A DNA stretch of 64,000 bases, from contig NZ_OBQD01000013.1 in assembly GCF_900220975.1 (NCBI RefSeq), forward strand, positions 62,001 to 126,000, read 5' to 3'. The translations under genes and the position numbers were made by a program. The stretch comes from Rhizobium subbaraonis. GTDB lineage: Bacteria; Pseudomonadota; Alphaproteobacteria; Rhizobiales; Rhizobiaceae. The notes under the pieces were generated by a model. The model was not told where the DNA came from, did not search any database, and saw only the letters and a program-made list of their open reading frames with translations. Below, one piece after another: positions 1 through 9,767 of this stretch (the first letter of the stretch is position 1; every line of letters starts with the position of its first letter).

Positions 1-2
1 TC

Positions 3-599
3 GGTGCGGGCTGGTGGAGCGCACCGAAGGATCTGACCATTCATGTGCCACCGGATCTTCGTTCGGGCAGCACCCGCAAGTGGTGGGAGGTCCCCCCGGA
101 AAACGTCTATGCCTTCACCTTCTATATCTGGCAGCAGCTCCAGCGCTGGCCGACCAATGGCGACGAAGACTATTCGCGCAACATCCGTGCGCTGTCATCC
201 TACCTCACCCCGGCGTGCCAGACATTCCTGACCCGCGACTACGACTACCGCCGCTCGGTCGGGGAACTGCGCCAGCGCGTGCGCGGCATCTACGAGATTC
301 CGGGGCGCGGCTATGGCGAGGACCCGAAGCTGCGGGTGAAGACGGTGTCCGACCGCGACTGGATCGTCACCATGGACGTGGCGGCCGACGAGTATTTTGC
401 CGATGAACAGGTCAAGCGCGCACTCGTGCGCTACACGGTCAAGGTCGTCCGCGCCGACGTCGACCCCGAGCGTAATCCCTTCGGCCTGATGCTCGACTGC
501 TACAGCGACATGCCGCAGCGCATCACGCCCCCGGACGCCCAGAAATCCGACAACCCGACCTCCGGCCTGTTCGACGGCCCCTCCGGAGATTCCCGATGA
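3..599 (+). CDS. ICE conjugation protein, TIGR03746 (PFL_4703) family, 5' partial
   Basis: This is the first gene of a TIGR037xx-type mating-pair formation block. The reading frame is open from base 3, so the true start lies before the window; a GTG at 45 is only an internal codon, because the upstream residues (GAGWWSAPKDLT...) continue the family sequence. The visible part contains the conserved WW-VPPENVY-FTFYIWQQLQRW stretch and a soluble C-terminal domain. The family is VirB8-like in position and size, normally with one N-terminal membrane helix that is missing here because of the window edge. Its stop overlaps the next start by 4 bases (ATGA), which shows tight translational coupling in the conjugation operon. 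Confidence 0.85.
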   Translation, partial: GAGWWSAPKDLTIHVPPDLRSGSTRKWWEVPPENVYAFTFYIWQQLQRWPTNGDEDYSRNIRALSSYLTPACQTFLTRDYDYRRSVGELRQRVRGIYEIPGRGYGEDPKLRVKTVSDRDWIVTMDVAADEYFADEQVKRALVRYTVKVVRADVDPERNPFGLMLDCYSDMPQRITPPDAQKSDNPTSGLFDGPSGDSR

Positions 600-1477
600 A
601 ACGCACCCGCATCCGCATTCCGATCGCCCTCATCCTCACCGCCGGCCTCGCCGCGCCGGCAAGCGCCATCGAGATCCTGCGCTGGGAGCGCCTGCCGCTC
701 GCGGTGCCGCTTCAGGTCGGCCAGGAGCGCGTCGTGTTCATCGACCGCAATGTCCGTGTCGGCGTTCCCGCATCCGTCGGCAGCCGTCTGCGGGTGCAGA
801 GCGCCGCCGGCGCGATTTATCTGCGCGCCAGCGAACCGATCGAGCCGACCCGGCTGCAATTGCAGGACGCCGATTCCGGCGCGCTGATCCTGCTCGATAT
901 TGTCGCCGAGCCTGCGAAGGCAGAACAGCCGCCGCTGGAGCCAGTGCGGATCATAGAGGGCGAGACGACGCCGGTCCGCTATGGCGACCTGTCGGCGGCT
1001 TCCGGCGAAGACGCCGGTGAGAGCTCCTCGACACCATCGCGCGCCCTCCGCGAAACGCCGATCCCCGTCGTGCTGACCCGCTATGCCGCCCAGAACCTTT
1101 ATGCGCCACTCCGCACCGTTGAGCCGGTCGCCGGCATCACCCGCACGACCGTCAGGCGCAACCTCGCGCTCGGCTCCCTCATGCCGACACAGCCGGTTCG
1201 CGCGCAGGCCCTAGGCGGCTGGCGGCTCGACGACTACCGCGTCACCGCCGTTCGCCTCACCAACCTGTCGAAACGCTGGATCACGCTCGACCCCCGCGAC
1301 CTGCAGGGCGACTTCGCGACCGGCACCTTCCAGCACGATGCGCTGGGTCCGGCCGGCACGCCGGACGACACCACCGTCGTCTATCTCGTGACCAAAGGCC
1401 ATGGGCTGGCTGAGGCGCTGCTTCCTGTCGTCGGCCGGATCGACGCCGGGAAGAACGGAGGCCGTCATGCGCAGTAA
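596..1477 (+). CDS. ICE conjugation protein, TIGR03749 (PFL_4704) family
   Basis: A 293-residue exported protein with a clean signal peptide (residues 1-24, cleavage after ASA), followed by the beta-rich region typical of TIGR03749, a TraK/VirB9-like secretin-side component of ICE type IV secretion systems. The sequence EILRWERLPLAVPLQVGQERVVF just after the signal is the family's conserved opening. It should act in the periplasm as part of the outer-membrane core. The start overlaps the previous stop (ATGA) and the end overlaps the next start by 11 bases, so it sits inside one operon. Confidence 0.85.
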   Translation: MKRTRIRIPIALILTAGLAAPASAIEILRWERLPLAVPLQVGQERVVFIDRNVRVGVPASVGSRLRVQSAAGAIYLRASEPIEPTRLQLQDADSGALILLDIVAEPAKAEQPPLEPVRIIEGETTPVRYGDLSAASGEDAGESSSTPSRALRETPIPVVLTRYAAQNLYAPLRTVEPVAGITRTTVRRNLALGSLMPTQPVRAQALGGWRLDDYRVTAVRLTNLSKRWITLDPRDLQGDFATGTFQHDALGPAGTPDDTTVVYLVTKGHGLAEALLPVVGRIDAGKNGGRHAQ

Positions 1478-2870
1478 CGGTCTTCTCAAATGGCTGATGA
1501 TCCCGATGGCGCTGCTCGTCGTCTTCGTTGGCTTCAAGCTGTTCTCCGGTGGCGGGAGCCAGACGTCCGGGGACGGCGGTCCGCAGCTCACACCTGAAGA
1601 AGCACGCGCGCTCGGCATTGAAGGTGATACCCCGCGCGATACCGTCGCCACGCTCGTCGGCCTGGTTCGTCAGCTCCGCGGCGAACTCCAGACCGCCCTC
1701 GGCGACAATCGCACGCAGAAAGCGGAGAACGAGCGGCTGCGCGCCCGCGAGGGATCGATCGACCGGCGCATCCAGAGCGCGCTGGAGAACGAGCGCAATC
1801 TGATGCGGCAGGATCGCGAACAGGTGGCCGGCGAGCGGCAGCGCACACAGGGCATGCTCCAGGACCTGCAGCGGCGCATCGAAGGCCTGAAGGACGGAGA
1901 GTTGCCAGTCGGTCTCGGCCTCGATGGCGAAATTGCCGACGGCGTGCGTTGGGTCGAACCCGACGATGCCCGCCGCGAGAAGCGCAGCGGTGTCGCCGGC
2001 GACGGTTTCAGCTTCCCAACCTCGTTCGGCCCGGCACAGGGTCTTCTCGGTGGCGATGAGGCTTCCACCGAAGACAGCCGCACGACGACCGCTCCGAGCG
2101 CGAAGCCTGTCTATACCGTGCCGACCAACTCCACCCTGATGGGATCGATCGCCATGACGGCGCTGATCGGCCGTGTGCCCATCGATGGCACGGTCAACGA
2201 CCCCTACCCGTTCAAGGTGCTGATCGGCCCCGACAACCTCACCGCCAACGGCATCGACATTCCCGACGTCGCCGGCGCGGTCGTCAGCGGCATGGCATCC
2301 GGCGACTGGACGCTCTCCTGCGTGCGCGGGCAGATCCGCTCGGTGACGTTCGTGTTCAACGATGGGACCATTCGCACGGTGCCCGAGGACGGCGGACGGA
2401 ATGGCAACCGCCAGCACAGCAACGATGGTAACGGCAACAGCAGTACGCAGGACGGTCTCGGCTGGATCAGCGATCCCTATGGCATTCCCTGCGTCAGCGG
2501 CGAGCGCCGCAGCAACGCCCAGCAATATCTCGGGACGCAGGCGCTGATCACCGCCGCCGGCGCGGGCGCCGCCTCGCTCATCAAGTCCGGCAATGGCAGC
2601 GTCGCTGTCGTCAATAACCGGGACGGCTCGATCGGCACGGTGGGGATCTCCGGCAACGAGGCCATGGGCCGCATCCTCGCCGGCGGCGTCCAGGACATGT
2701 CGGCCTGGGTGAACAAGCTTTACGGACAGGCCTTCGCCGCCGTCTATGTCCGGCCGGGTGCCAAGGTCGCCGTCCACATCGAACAGCCCCTCACCATCGA
2801 CTACGACCCCAAGGGTCGCAAGGTCGATCATCGTATCGGAGATACCACCCATGCGCAGGATCTGGACTAA
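1467..2870 (+). CDS. ICE conjugation protein, TIGR03752 (PFL_4705) family
   Basis: A TraB/VirB10-like protein of about 467 residues. The ATG at 1467 is preferred over an in-frame codon at 1401 because it is followed directly by a short cytoplasmic stretch and a membrane helix (LLKWLMIPMALLVVFVGFKLF). A coiled coil follows at about residues 65-140 (charged, with ENERLRAREGS and ERNLMRQDREQ), then a periplasmic beta-rich domain that includes SLMGSIAMTALIGRVP-like sequence. In the family this protein bridges the inner and outer membranes of the mating channel. It overlaps its neighbours on both sides. Confidence 0.85.
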   Translation: MRSNGLLKWLMIPMALLVVFVGFKLFSGGGSQTSGDGGPQLTPEEARALGIEGDTPRDTVATLVGLVRQLRGELQTALGDNRTQKAENERLRAREGSIDRRIQSALENERNLMRQDREQVAGERQRTQGMLQDLQRRIEGLKDGELPVGLGLDGEIADGVRWVEPDDARREKRSGVAGDGFSFPTSFGPAQGLLGGDEASTEDSRTTTAPSAKPVYTVPTNSTLMGSIAMTALIGRVPIDGTVNDPYPFKVLIGPDNLTANGIDIPDVAGAVVSGMASGDWTLSCVRGQIRSVTFVFNDGTIRTVPEDGGRNGNRQHSNDGNGNSSTQDGLGWISDPYGIPCVSGERRSNAQQYLGTQALITAAGAGAASLIKSGNGSVAVVNNRDGSIGTVGISGNEAMGRILAGGVQDMSAWVNKLYGQAFAAVYVRPGAKVAVHIEQPLTIDYDPKGRKVDHRIGDTTHAQDLD

Positions 2871-3285
2871 CAGCCCGGCGGCACTCGCCGTCGTATTGGC
2901 GCTCGCCGGCTGCTCGACCAGCAAGGAAAAGCTGCTGCCCCACAACGACCAGACCATGCTCGACATCTGGACCAACGAGACCGGCGGCGGGGCGCGGGCC
3001 GGACAGAACGCGCGGCAATTGCTCGATGCGCGCCAGTCGCTGCGCCGCCCTCTGACGGCAGCCGACGTCAAGGCCGCGCCGGTGATGGCGGCGAGCTATA
3101 CCCGCATGGCGCAAAACGAGATCTACAGCCAGTTCCATCGGCTGCCGAACCCGGACCTCGCCATGTATGTCTTCCCGCACCTGACCGGCAGCGACCCTGC
3201 TCCGATCCCCGGCTATACGACGGTCTTTCCGCTGTACCAGCGTGTGCAATATGCCATGCCCGGCGAGCGGACGGAGACCTACTGA
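2851..3285 (+). CDS. ICE conjugation lipoprotein, TIGR03751 family
   Basis: A 144-residue lipoprotein. The ATG at 2851 gives a short positive N-terminus, a hydrophobic run and the lipobox LAGC at residues 17-20; an upstream in-frame opening from 2746 would place this signal internally and is rejected. TIGR03751 lipoproteins sit in the outer-membrane side of the ICE transfer apparatus (TraV/VirB7-like position). It overlaps the end of the TIGR03752 gene and shares ATGA with the ATPase gene that follows. Confidence 0.85.
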   Translation: MRRIWTNSPAALAVVLALAGCSTSKEKLLPHNDQTMLDIWTNETGGGARAGQNARQLLDARQSLRRPLTAADVKAAPVMAASYTRMAQNEIYSQFHRLPNPDLAMYVFPHLTGSDPAPIPGYTTVFPLYQRVQYAMPGERTETY

Positions 3286-6164
3286 TGCGCTGGCCGTTCT
3301 CCGCCCGAAGCAATCCAGCCGATACCCCTGAGACCGGACCCGAAGATGCCTGGGACCGGCATGTGATGGGGTTGGCGATGAATGCGATCCCTGAACCGGG
3401 CAGTATGCGCGACCCTTACCGCAGGCCAGCGACGCGCGCCGACGAGCAGAAGCTCTACGACGTCGCCCCCTCCTTCGCCGATCTCCTGCCGTGGGTGGAA
3501 TATCTTCCCGAGTCCAAAGCCATGCTGCTTGAGGACGGCGCCTCCGTCGCAGCTTTCTTCGAGCTCACGCCGGTCGGCACTGAAGGGCGTGAAGCAAGCT
3601 GGCTGGCCCATGCCCGCGACGCCATCGAGAATGCGCTTCAGGATAGTTTCGACGAACTGGACGAGGCGCCATGGGTGATGCAGCTCTACGTCCAGGACGA
3701 GGCCGACTGGAACCACTATCTCGCCTCCCTCGAAGACTATATCCAGCCGCGAGCGCGTGACACCGCCTTCTCCGATTTCTACCTGCGCTTTCTCGGCCAT
3801 CATCTGCGCGCGATCGCCAAGCCGGGCGGGCTGTTCGAGGACACCACCGTCACGCGCCTGCCCTGGCGCGGCCAGACGCGGCGCGTGCGGCTCGTCGTCT
3901 ATCGGCGCGTCGATCGCGGTCCCGTCCGCCGCGGCCTGTCGCCCGAGCAGGCCCTAAACATCACCTGTGAACGGCTGATAGGCGGGCTTGCCAATGCCGG
4001 CATCAAGACCCGCCGTCTCGACGCCGCCGATATCCATGCCTGGCTGCTCCGCTGGTTCAATCCGCATCCGACCATGTTGGGGCCGGGCGCAGAGGACCGG
4101 GAGCGCTTCTATCGCCTGGCCGCCTATCCCGAGGAAACGGAGCCCGGTGAGGTCGAGCTTGCCAGCGGCAGCGATTTTGCCCAGCGGCTATTCTTCGACC
4201 AGCCGCGCTCCGATCTCGACAACGGCGTCTGGTCCTTCGACGGTATGCCTCATCGGACGATCGTCATCGATCGCCTGCGCATGCCGCCCGCCGCCGGACA
4301 TGTCACCGGCGAGACCCGCAAGGGCGGCGACGCCATCAACACGCTGATGGACCAGATGCCGGAGGACACGGTAATGTGCCTCACCCTCGTCGCCACGCCA
4401 CAGGACACGCTCGAATCCCATCTTAACCAGCTTGCGCGCAAAGCCGTCGGCGAGACGTTGGCCTCGGAACAGACCCTGCGCGACGTTCATCAGGCGCGCG
4501 GCCTGATCGGTGGGTCGCACAAGCTCTATCGCGGGGCGCTGGCTTTCTACCTGCGCGGCCGCGACCTCGCCGACCTCGATGCGCGTGGACTTCAGCTCGG
4601 CAACGTGCTGCTCAATGCCGGTCTTCAGCCGGTGCGCGAGGAGGACGAGGTGGCCCCGCTCAACGCTTATCTCCGCTGGCTTCCCTGCGTTTACGACCCG
4701 ACGAAGGACAGGCGGCAATGGTACACGCAGCTGATGTTCGCCCAGCATGCCGCCAATCTCTCGCCCTTCTGGGGGCGCAGTCCGGGCACGGGGCATCCCG
4801 GCATCACATTCTTCAATCGCGGCGGCGGCACCATCACCTTCGACCCGCTCAACAGGCGCGACAGGCAGATGAACGCCCATCTCTTCCTGTTCGGTCCGAC
4901 CGGCTCGGGCAAGTCGGCCACGCTGAACAATATCCTCAATCAGGTCACCGCCATCTACCGGCCACGGCTGTTCATCGTGGAGGCCGGAAATTCCTTCGGC
5001 CTGTTCGCCGACTTCGCGGCGCGGCTCGGCCTCACCGTGCATCGCGTGAAGCTGTCGCCCGGCGCGGGCGTCAGCCTCGCCCCCTTCGCCGACGCCTGGC
5101 GATTGGTCGACACGCCCGGCAAGGTTCAGACGCTCGATGCCGATGCGCTGGACGAAGACCTGGAGGAAGACCCCACTTCCGCCGCCGACGAGCAGCGCGA
5201 CGTTCTGGGCGAACTGGAGATCACCGCCCGGCTGATGATCACCGGCGGCGAGGACAAGGAAGAGGCGCGCATGACGCGCGCCGACCGCAGCCTGATCCGC
5301 CAGTGCATCCTCGACGCCGCCCATCTCTGTGTGCCGGCGAAGCGAACCGTGCTGACCCGCGACGTGCGCGATGCACTGCGCGAACGCGGTCACGACACCA
5401 CCGTCCCGGAAATGCGCCGGGCGCGGCTCCTCGAAATGGCCGACGCCATGGACATGTTCTGCCAGGGTGTCGACGGCGAGATGTTCGACCGGCCCGGCAC
5501 GCCCTGGCCGGAAGCGGACATCACTGTGGTTGACCTCGCGACCTTCGCCCGCGAGGGCTACAACGCCCAGCTCTCCATCGCCTACATCTCGCTGATCAAC
5601 ACGGTCAACAACATCGCCGAGCGCGACCAGTATCTCGGCCGCCCGATCATCAACGTGACCGACGAAGGCCACATCATCACCAGGAACCCGCTCCTTGCGC
5701 CTTATGTGGTGAAGATCACCAAGATGTGGCGCAAGCTCGGCGCCTGGTACTGGCTGGCGACGCAGAACCTCGACGACCTGCCGCGGGCGGCCGAGCCCAT
5801 GCTCAATATGATCGAGTGGTGGATCTGCCTGTCCATGCCGCCGGACGAGGTCGAGAAGATCGCCCGGTTCCGCGAACTCAATCCCTCGCAGAAGGCGCTG
5901 ATGCTCTCGGCGCGCAAGGAGGCGGGCAAGTTCACCGAGGGCGTGATCCTGTCACGTTCGATGGAGCTGCTGTTCCGAGCCGTTCCGCCGAGCCTTTATC
6001 TGGCGCTCGCCATGACCGAACCCGAAGAGAAGGCCGAGCGGTTCCAACTGATGCAGGAACACGGCATCAGCGAACTGGACGCTGCCTTCAAAGTTGCGGG
6101 GAGGATGGACCAGGCACGCGGCATAGAAGCCCCGGTCTCCGGTGAACTAGACAGATCGACATGA
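3285..6164 (+). CDS. VirB4/TraC-like conjugation ATPase, TIGR03744 (PFL_4706) family
   Basis: A 959-residue ATPase that powers assembly of the type IV secretion channel at the inner membrane. The Walker A motif GPTGSGKSA lies at about residues 537-545, and a Walker B-like segment (INVTDEGHII) at about 786-795. The N-terminal half is the TraC/CagE-like domain; the C-terminus carries the arginine-rich ATP-binding core. Length and layout match TIGR03744. It is the last gene of backbone block 1: the expected next gene, TIGR03757, appears only at 49020, so a very large insertion separates them. Confidence 0.9.
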   Translation: MRWPFSARSNPADTPETGPEDAWDRHVMGLAMNAIPEPGSMRDPYRRPATRADEQKLYDVAPSFADLLPWVEYLPESKAMLLEDGASVAAFFELTPVGTEGREASWLAHARDAIENALQDSFDELDEAPWVMQLYVQDEADWNHYLASLEDYIQPRARDTAFSDFYLRFLGHHLRAIAKPGGLFEDTTVTRLPWRGQTRRVRLVVYRRVDRGPVRRGLSPEQALNITCERLIGGLANAGIKTRRLDAADIHAWLLRWFNPHPTMLGPGAEDRERFYRLAAYPEETEPGEVELASGSDFAQRLFFDQPRSDLDNGVWSFDGMPHRTIVIDRLRMPPAAGHVTGETRKGGDAINTLMDQMPEDTVMCLTLVATPQDTLESHLNQLARKAVGETLASEQTLRDVHQARGLIGGSHKLYRGALAFYLRGRDLADLDARGLQLGNVLLNAGLQPVREEDEVAPLNAYLRWLPCVYDPTKDRRQWYTQLMFAQHAANLSPFWGRSPGTGHPGITFFNRGGGTITFDPLNRRDRQMNAHLFLFGPTGSGKSATLNNILNQVTAIYRPRLFIVEAGNSFGLFADFAARLGLTVHRVKLSPGAGVSLAPFADAWRLVDTPGKVQTLDADALDEDLEEDPTSAADEQRDVLGELEITARLMITGGEDKEEARMTRADRSLIRQCILDAAHLCVPAKRTVLTRDVRDALRERGHDTTVPEMRRARLLEMADAMDMFCQGVDGEMFDRPGTPWPEADITVVDLATFAREGYNAQLSIAYISLINTVNNIAERDQYLGRPIINVTDEGHIITRNPLLAPYVVKITKMWRKLGAWYWLATQNLDDLPRAAEPMLNMIEWWICLSMPPDEVEKIARFRELNPSQKALMLSARKEAGKFTEGVILSRSMELLFRAVPPSLYLALAMTEPEEKAERFQLMQEHGISELDAAFKVAGRMDQARGIEAPVSGELDRST

Positions 6165-6445
6165 CTGGACAAATCCATCGCTGGTGAAGTCATTTTTTCG
6201 TGACGTCGGATGGCAGTTAGATTTTGCTGGGCCTTAGTGCTGGACAAGATATCGCGGTGGTCATGCCTACGACCAATCGCGAGGGCCCTCTGATTGCGAT
6301 AATAGGCGCAAGCCTCTGCGGCAGCAGGCGTCAGCAAGAACAAGCCCGACCTCCTGACTGCATCGGTAAGACGGTTACGGCGGCCAGCGCGGTGAGGAAC
6401 AGACCGCGATAGACTGCGAGTTCAGCTATGATGGTGCGCCCGGTC

Positions 6446-7780
6446 TCAACGGGACCGTTCAGTCGCGGCCGGCCATTCCGCGTGATAACTGTCGATGACG
6501 TAGGGGTGGCTGTGGCGATACCCCTGTCCCATCGGTGTCGCGCCCGACAGATGCGGATGGCTCGCATCGAGGCCCTCGTGCGTGTGTTCGATTTCGTCGG
6601 GATCCCCGGCAGGCCAGAGTCGCATCGCGACAAACATCGCGACCGCCGCAAGCAGGCCGAGCGCGGCGAAGGTCACGGGCAGACCAACCCTCGCGCCGAG
6701 CCAGCCGGCGGCCGGATAGGTGATCAGCCAGCAGGCGTGAGAGAGCGCGAACTGTGCCGCGAAGAGCGCCGGCCTGTCCTCCAAGTGCGAGGAGCGGCGC
6801 AGGAGGCGGCCCGAGGGTGTCTGGGCCAGCGAATAGCCGAGACCGAGCGCAAACCAGACCGGCAATAGGAGAGCATAGTTCGCGACGGCGAAGCCGACGA
6901 AGAGGCCGGCGACGAGAATGCCGGCGCCCGCCAGCATCGCCTTGCGATCGGGCATGTCGTCAAGAAGGCGTGGCAGGATAAGCGCCGCCACCATGGAGCC
7001 GCCGCCGAAGGCCGCCAGTGCGAGCGCCGTCGCCCGCTGGCTGAGGCCGAACTGCGCCTGCACGAGAACGACGGTGTTGACGATGACCATGGCGCTCGCG
7101 GCCGCAACCGCGAGATTGAGGGCCAGCAGGCCGCGCAGGCGTGGGGTTGCAAGATAGATTCGAAGTCCGCGCGTCGTGCGGTCGTAGATGCCGCGCCATT
7201 CCGCGGCCTTCGGACTTGGCAGCGCAACCGAGACCACGAGAGCCGCCGATGCCAGAAAGCCGACCACCGTTCCGGCAAACAGGCTGTGGAAGCTGATGAC
7301 CGTCAGCAGCACAGCCGCCAGCATCGGGCTGACGACACTTTCGAGATCGTAGGCAAGCCGAGAGAGCGACAGCGCGCGGGTATATTCCTTCTCATCCGGA
7401 AGCACGTCCGGAATCGACGCCTGGAAGGTCGGCGTGAAGGCCACCGAAGCCGATTGCAGGACGAAGATCAGCACATAGACCTGCCAGACCTCGGAGACGA
7501 AGGGCAGCAGGATCGCGACCGCCGCGCGCACGAGATCGAGGCAGACCAGCATGGTGCGGCGCGGCAGGCGCTCGGCGAAGGCGGCCGCGACCGGGGCAAC
7601 GCCGAGATAGGCGATCATCTTGATGGCGAGCGCCGTGCCGAGCACCACGCCGGCATCGGCGCCGGCGAGATCGTAGGCGAGCAATCCGAGAGCGACGGTT
7701 GCGAGACCCGTCCCGATCAGGGCGATGACCTGAGCAAGGAACAGATGGCGGTAGGCAGGGTTTTTGAGGACGTCCAACAT
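6446..7780 (-). CDS. MFS metal exporter with His-rich C-terminus (NreB-like)
   Basis: A 444-residue, 12-helix major facilitator. The first half has MFS loop features (EKEYTRALSLSRLAYDLE), and the last about 45 residues are hydrophilic and His-rich (HTHEGLDASHPH, then HSHPY and SYH), as in NreB-type nickel exporters. It lies 57 bases downstream of a CsoR/RcnR-family repressor on the same strand, so the pair looks like a self-contained inducible metal efflux operon. Nickel is the best guess from the His tail and the gene pairing; cobalt or another divalent metal is possible. Confidence 0.7.
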   Translation of the reverse strand: MLDVLKNPAYRHLFLAQVIALIGTGLATVALGLLAYDLAGADAGVVLGTALAIKMIAYLGVAPVAAAFAERLPRRTMLVCLDLVRAAVAILLPFVSEVWQVYVLIFVLQSASVAFTPTFQASIPDVLPDEKEYTRALSLSRLAYDLESVVSPMLAAVLLTVISFHSLFAGTVVGFLASAALVVSVALPSPKAAEWRGIYDRTTRGLRIYLATPRLRGLLALNLAVAAASAMVIVNTVVLVQAQFGLSQRATALALAAFGGGSMVAALILPRLLDDMPDRKAMLAGAGILVAGLFVGFAVANYALLLPVWFALGLGYSLAQTPSGRLLRRSSHLEDRPALFAAQFALSHACWLITYPAAGWLGARVGLPVTFAALGLLAAVAMFVAMRLWPAGDPDEIEHTHEGLDASHPHLSGATPMGQGYRHSHPYVIDSYHAEWPAATERSR

Positions 7781-7837
7781 AAAATGGGTTCTCGCTCAAT
7801 CAGCCGCCCGCAAGCCATGCTGTCGGCAGGGCCCCAG

Positions 7838-8119
7838 TCACAGATACTTGGTGATTTCCTTAAACGCATCGATCGAGCGGCGCTGCTCCTTGCCAAGCGG
7901 CCCGACGACATCCTCAAGGCAATGCTCGAGGTGATCCTGGATCAACGTCTTCTTGGCCTGCGCGATCGCTTTTTCGACGGCATAAAGCTGCTGGGCGATA
8001 TCGAGACATGGCCTGCCCGCCTCGATCATTTCGACGATCCCGTTCAGATGGCCATGGGCACGCTTGAGCCGCTTGACGATCGCGCGATGGGTTTCATGGA
8101 TGTGTGGATATTCACTCAT
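7838..8119 (-). CDS. CsoR/RcnR-family metal-sensing repressor (DUF156)
   Basis: A 93-residue all-helical repressor of the CsoR/RcnR/FrmR family. The residues Cys38, His63 and Cys67 reproduce the C-H-C spacing (25 then 4) of CsoR and InrS, and the His at 23 plus N-terminal His residues (6, 8, 11) could complete a nickel-type site. It is transcribed just ahead of the MFS exporter and behind a short palindrome, so it most likely represses its own operon and is released by the exported metal. Whether the inducer is Ni(II), Co(II) or Cu(I) cannot be decided from the sequence. Confidence 0.8.
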   Translation of the reverse strand: MSEYPHIHETHRAIVKRLKRAHGHLNGIVEMIEAGRPCLDIAQQLYAVEKAIAQAKKTLIQDHLEHCLEDVVGPLGKEQRRSIDAFKEITKYL

Positions 8120-8129
8120 GCATCAATGC

Positions 8130-8148
8130 TATCCTCCTGGAGAGGATA
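8130..8148. promoter_or_regulatory. Probable operator of the CsoR/RcnR repressor
   Basis: A perfect inverted repeat TATCCTC-N5-GAGGATA sits 11 bases upstream of the repressor start. G/C tracts flanked by A/T palindromic arms are usual for this repressor family, so it is the likely autoregulatory site. Confidence 0.5.
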
Positions 8149-8349
8149 TAGCAAGGTCGGAGATTCGGCGTGATTCCGTCCGGACAACAAAGTGTTAAGA
8201 TTTCGGTGAGTATTCGTTAAGCATGTCGGTCGGGATCTGCAGCGCAGCATTTTGAGAATAGGTGAGAACGATATTCTTGCTAACCCCCTTCTTGAGAAAA
8301 TCATGACGAGTGGCTTGTCTCACTCAAAATTCGAAGCGACACGATTTGA

Positions 8350-9675
8350 TCAAACTATGAGGTCGAGCAGCAACTTGGCGTTCAATCCGGCAATCACGAT
8401 GCCGATCAGAAACGCGAAGGCCGTCAGCCAGCGTGGCGCGACGAGTTTACCCATTTTCCGCCGATCCGCAGTAAACAGGACGAGTGGCAACACGGCAAAC
8501 GACAATTGAAGACTCAGCACGACCTGCGTGAGGATCAAAAGCTGGGCTGTCCCGCTGTCCCCATAAAAGATGGTAACCCCCGCAGCAGGTATGATCGCAA
8601 TGCCGCGCGTTATGAGACGACGTAACCACGGCGCCAGGCGGATATGCAGGAACCCCTCCATGACGACCTGGCCGGCAAGCGTCGCAGTTACCGTTGAGTT
8701 GATGCCGCAACAAAGCAGCGCGACTCCGAATAATGTCGGAGCTATTGCAATGCCCAGCAAGGGAGCGAGCAGGTTGTGCGCTTCGCCGAGTTCCGCAATT
8801 TCCGTCCTGCCAGTTGTATGGAAAGCTGCGGCCGCGAGGATGAGGATGGAGGCATTGACCAGCAGCGCAAACATCAGCGCCATCGTGGAATCGATCGTCG
8901 CGAACCGAAGTGCTTCACGCCGTTCAGCAAATGTTTCGCCATAGGCGCGCGTCTGGACGATCGCGGAGTGTAGGTAGAGGTTGTGCGGCATGACCGTCGC
9001 GCCAAGGATGCCCAAAGCTAGATAAAGCATATCCGGATTGGTGACGATCTCGATCGTCGGTGCGAAACCGCGGATCACATCGCCCCAATCTGGATCAGCC
9101 AGACCTATCTGGATAGCAAAGCAGACCGCGATCACGCCGAGCAGGACAATGACGAACGCTTCCAGCCACCGGAATCCGAGGCGCTGCAAGTAAAGGATCA
9201 GGAAGACATCGAGCGCAGTGATGATCACACCAATTTCGAGCGGAATCCCGAAAATCAGGTTGAGCCCGATTGCCGTGCCGATGACTTCGGCAATGTCGGT
9301 GGCGATGATGGCGATTTCCGCCAGCAGCCAGAGCACCAAGGCCACTGGCCGTGGAAACGCATCTCGACAAGCCTGTGCGAGATCTCGTCCTGACGCAACG
9401 GCGAGACGAGCGCACAGCGATTGCAGGACGATTGCCATGATATTGGAGACCAACGCCACCACCAGCAGCGTGTAACCGAAGCGGGATCCGCCTGCGAGCG
9501 ATGTCGCCCAATTTCCAGGATCCATGTAGCCAACAGCAACGAGGTAACCTGGCCCGAAAAAGGCAAGCGCCCGTCGAAGCTTCGAGGCATGCTTCTTAAC
9601 TGGAATGGAGCGATGGACGTCGGACAGCGACACCTCCCCCCCTGCGTGCAGCCAACCTTCCCGACGGGTATCCAT
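8350..9675 (-). CDS. mntH: NRAMP-family Mn(II)/H+ importer MntH
   Basis: A 441-residue NRAMP transporter with both diagnostic metal-site motifs: DPGNW in helix 1 (about residues 52-56) and MPHNLYLHS in helix 6 (about 226-234). It imports Mn(II), and less well Fe(II), across the inner membrane using the proton gradient. The ATG at 9675 lies only 8 bases after a 51-bp palindrome, so expression is probably controlled right at the translation start region. A matching mntR gene lies about 49 kb away in the same window. Confidence 0.9.
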   Translation of the reverse strand: MDTRREGWLHAGGEVSLSDVHRSIPVKKHASKLRRALAFFGPGYLVAVGYMDPGNWATSLAGGSRFGYTLLVVALVSNIMAIVLQSLCARLAVASGRDLAQACRDAFPRPVALVLWLLAEIAIIATDIAEVIGTAIGLNLIFGIPLEIGVIITALDVFLILYLQRLGFRWLEAFVIVLLGVIAVCFAIQIGLADPDWGDVIRGFAPTIEIVTNPDMLYLALGILGATVMPHNLYLHSAIVQTRAYGETFAERREALRFATIDSTMALMFALLVNASILILAAAAFHTTGRTEIAELGEAHNLLAPLLGIAIAPTLFGVALLCCGINSTVTATLAGQVVMEGFLHIRLAPWLRRLITRGIAIIPAAGVTIFYGDSGTAQLLILTQVVLSLQLSFAVLPLVLFTADRRKMGKLVAPRWLTAFAFLIGIVIAGLNAKLLLDLIV

Positions 9676-9682
9676 TGGTGAT

Positions 9683-9733
9683 CCGTGTAGCTTATGCGAA
9701 TGCTATTGCAAATCATTCGCATAAGCTACACGG
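9683..9733. repeat. 51-bp near-perfect palindrome before mntH
   Basis: Two perfectly complementary 20-base arms (CCGTGTAGCTTATGCGAATG and its reverse complement) flank an 11-base centre. No T-tract follows on the minus strand, so it is more like an operator or an mRNA hairpin than an intrinsic terminator. It sits between the end of the L,D-transpeptidase operon and the mntH start. Confidence 0.85.
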
Positions 9734-9767
9734 AACCGCAAGAGATCAAGTGACGACTGGACACCTG

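Noticed and set aside
1281-3071. 596-codon open frame on the minus strand opposite the TIGR03752 and TIGR03751 genes
   Set aside because: It is a shadow of GC-rich coding sequence: low-complexity Arg/Ala/Gly composition, no domain, and the plus-strand genes match known ICE families and overlap as an operon.
4188-5672. 494-codon minus-strand frame opposite the VirB4-like ATPase
   Set aside because: The plus strand carries Walker A and family-length ATPase sequence; the minus frame has no recognisable features.
6165-6445. Search for a direct repeat or attachment site flanking the cargo together with 48556-49019
   Set aside because: No shared repeat was visible by eye between the two junctions; an alignment would be needed to exclude a short one.
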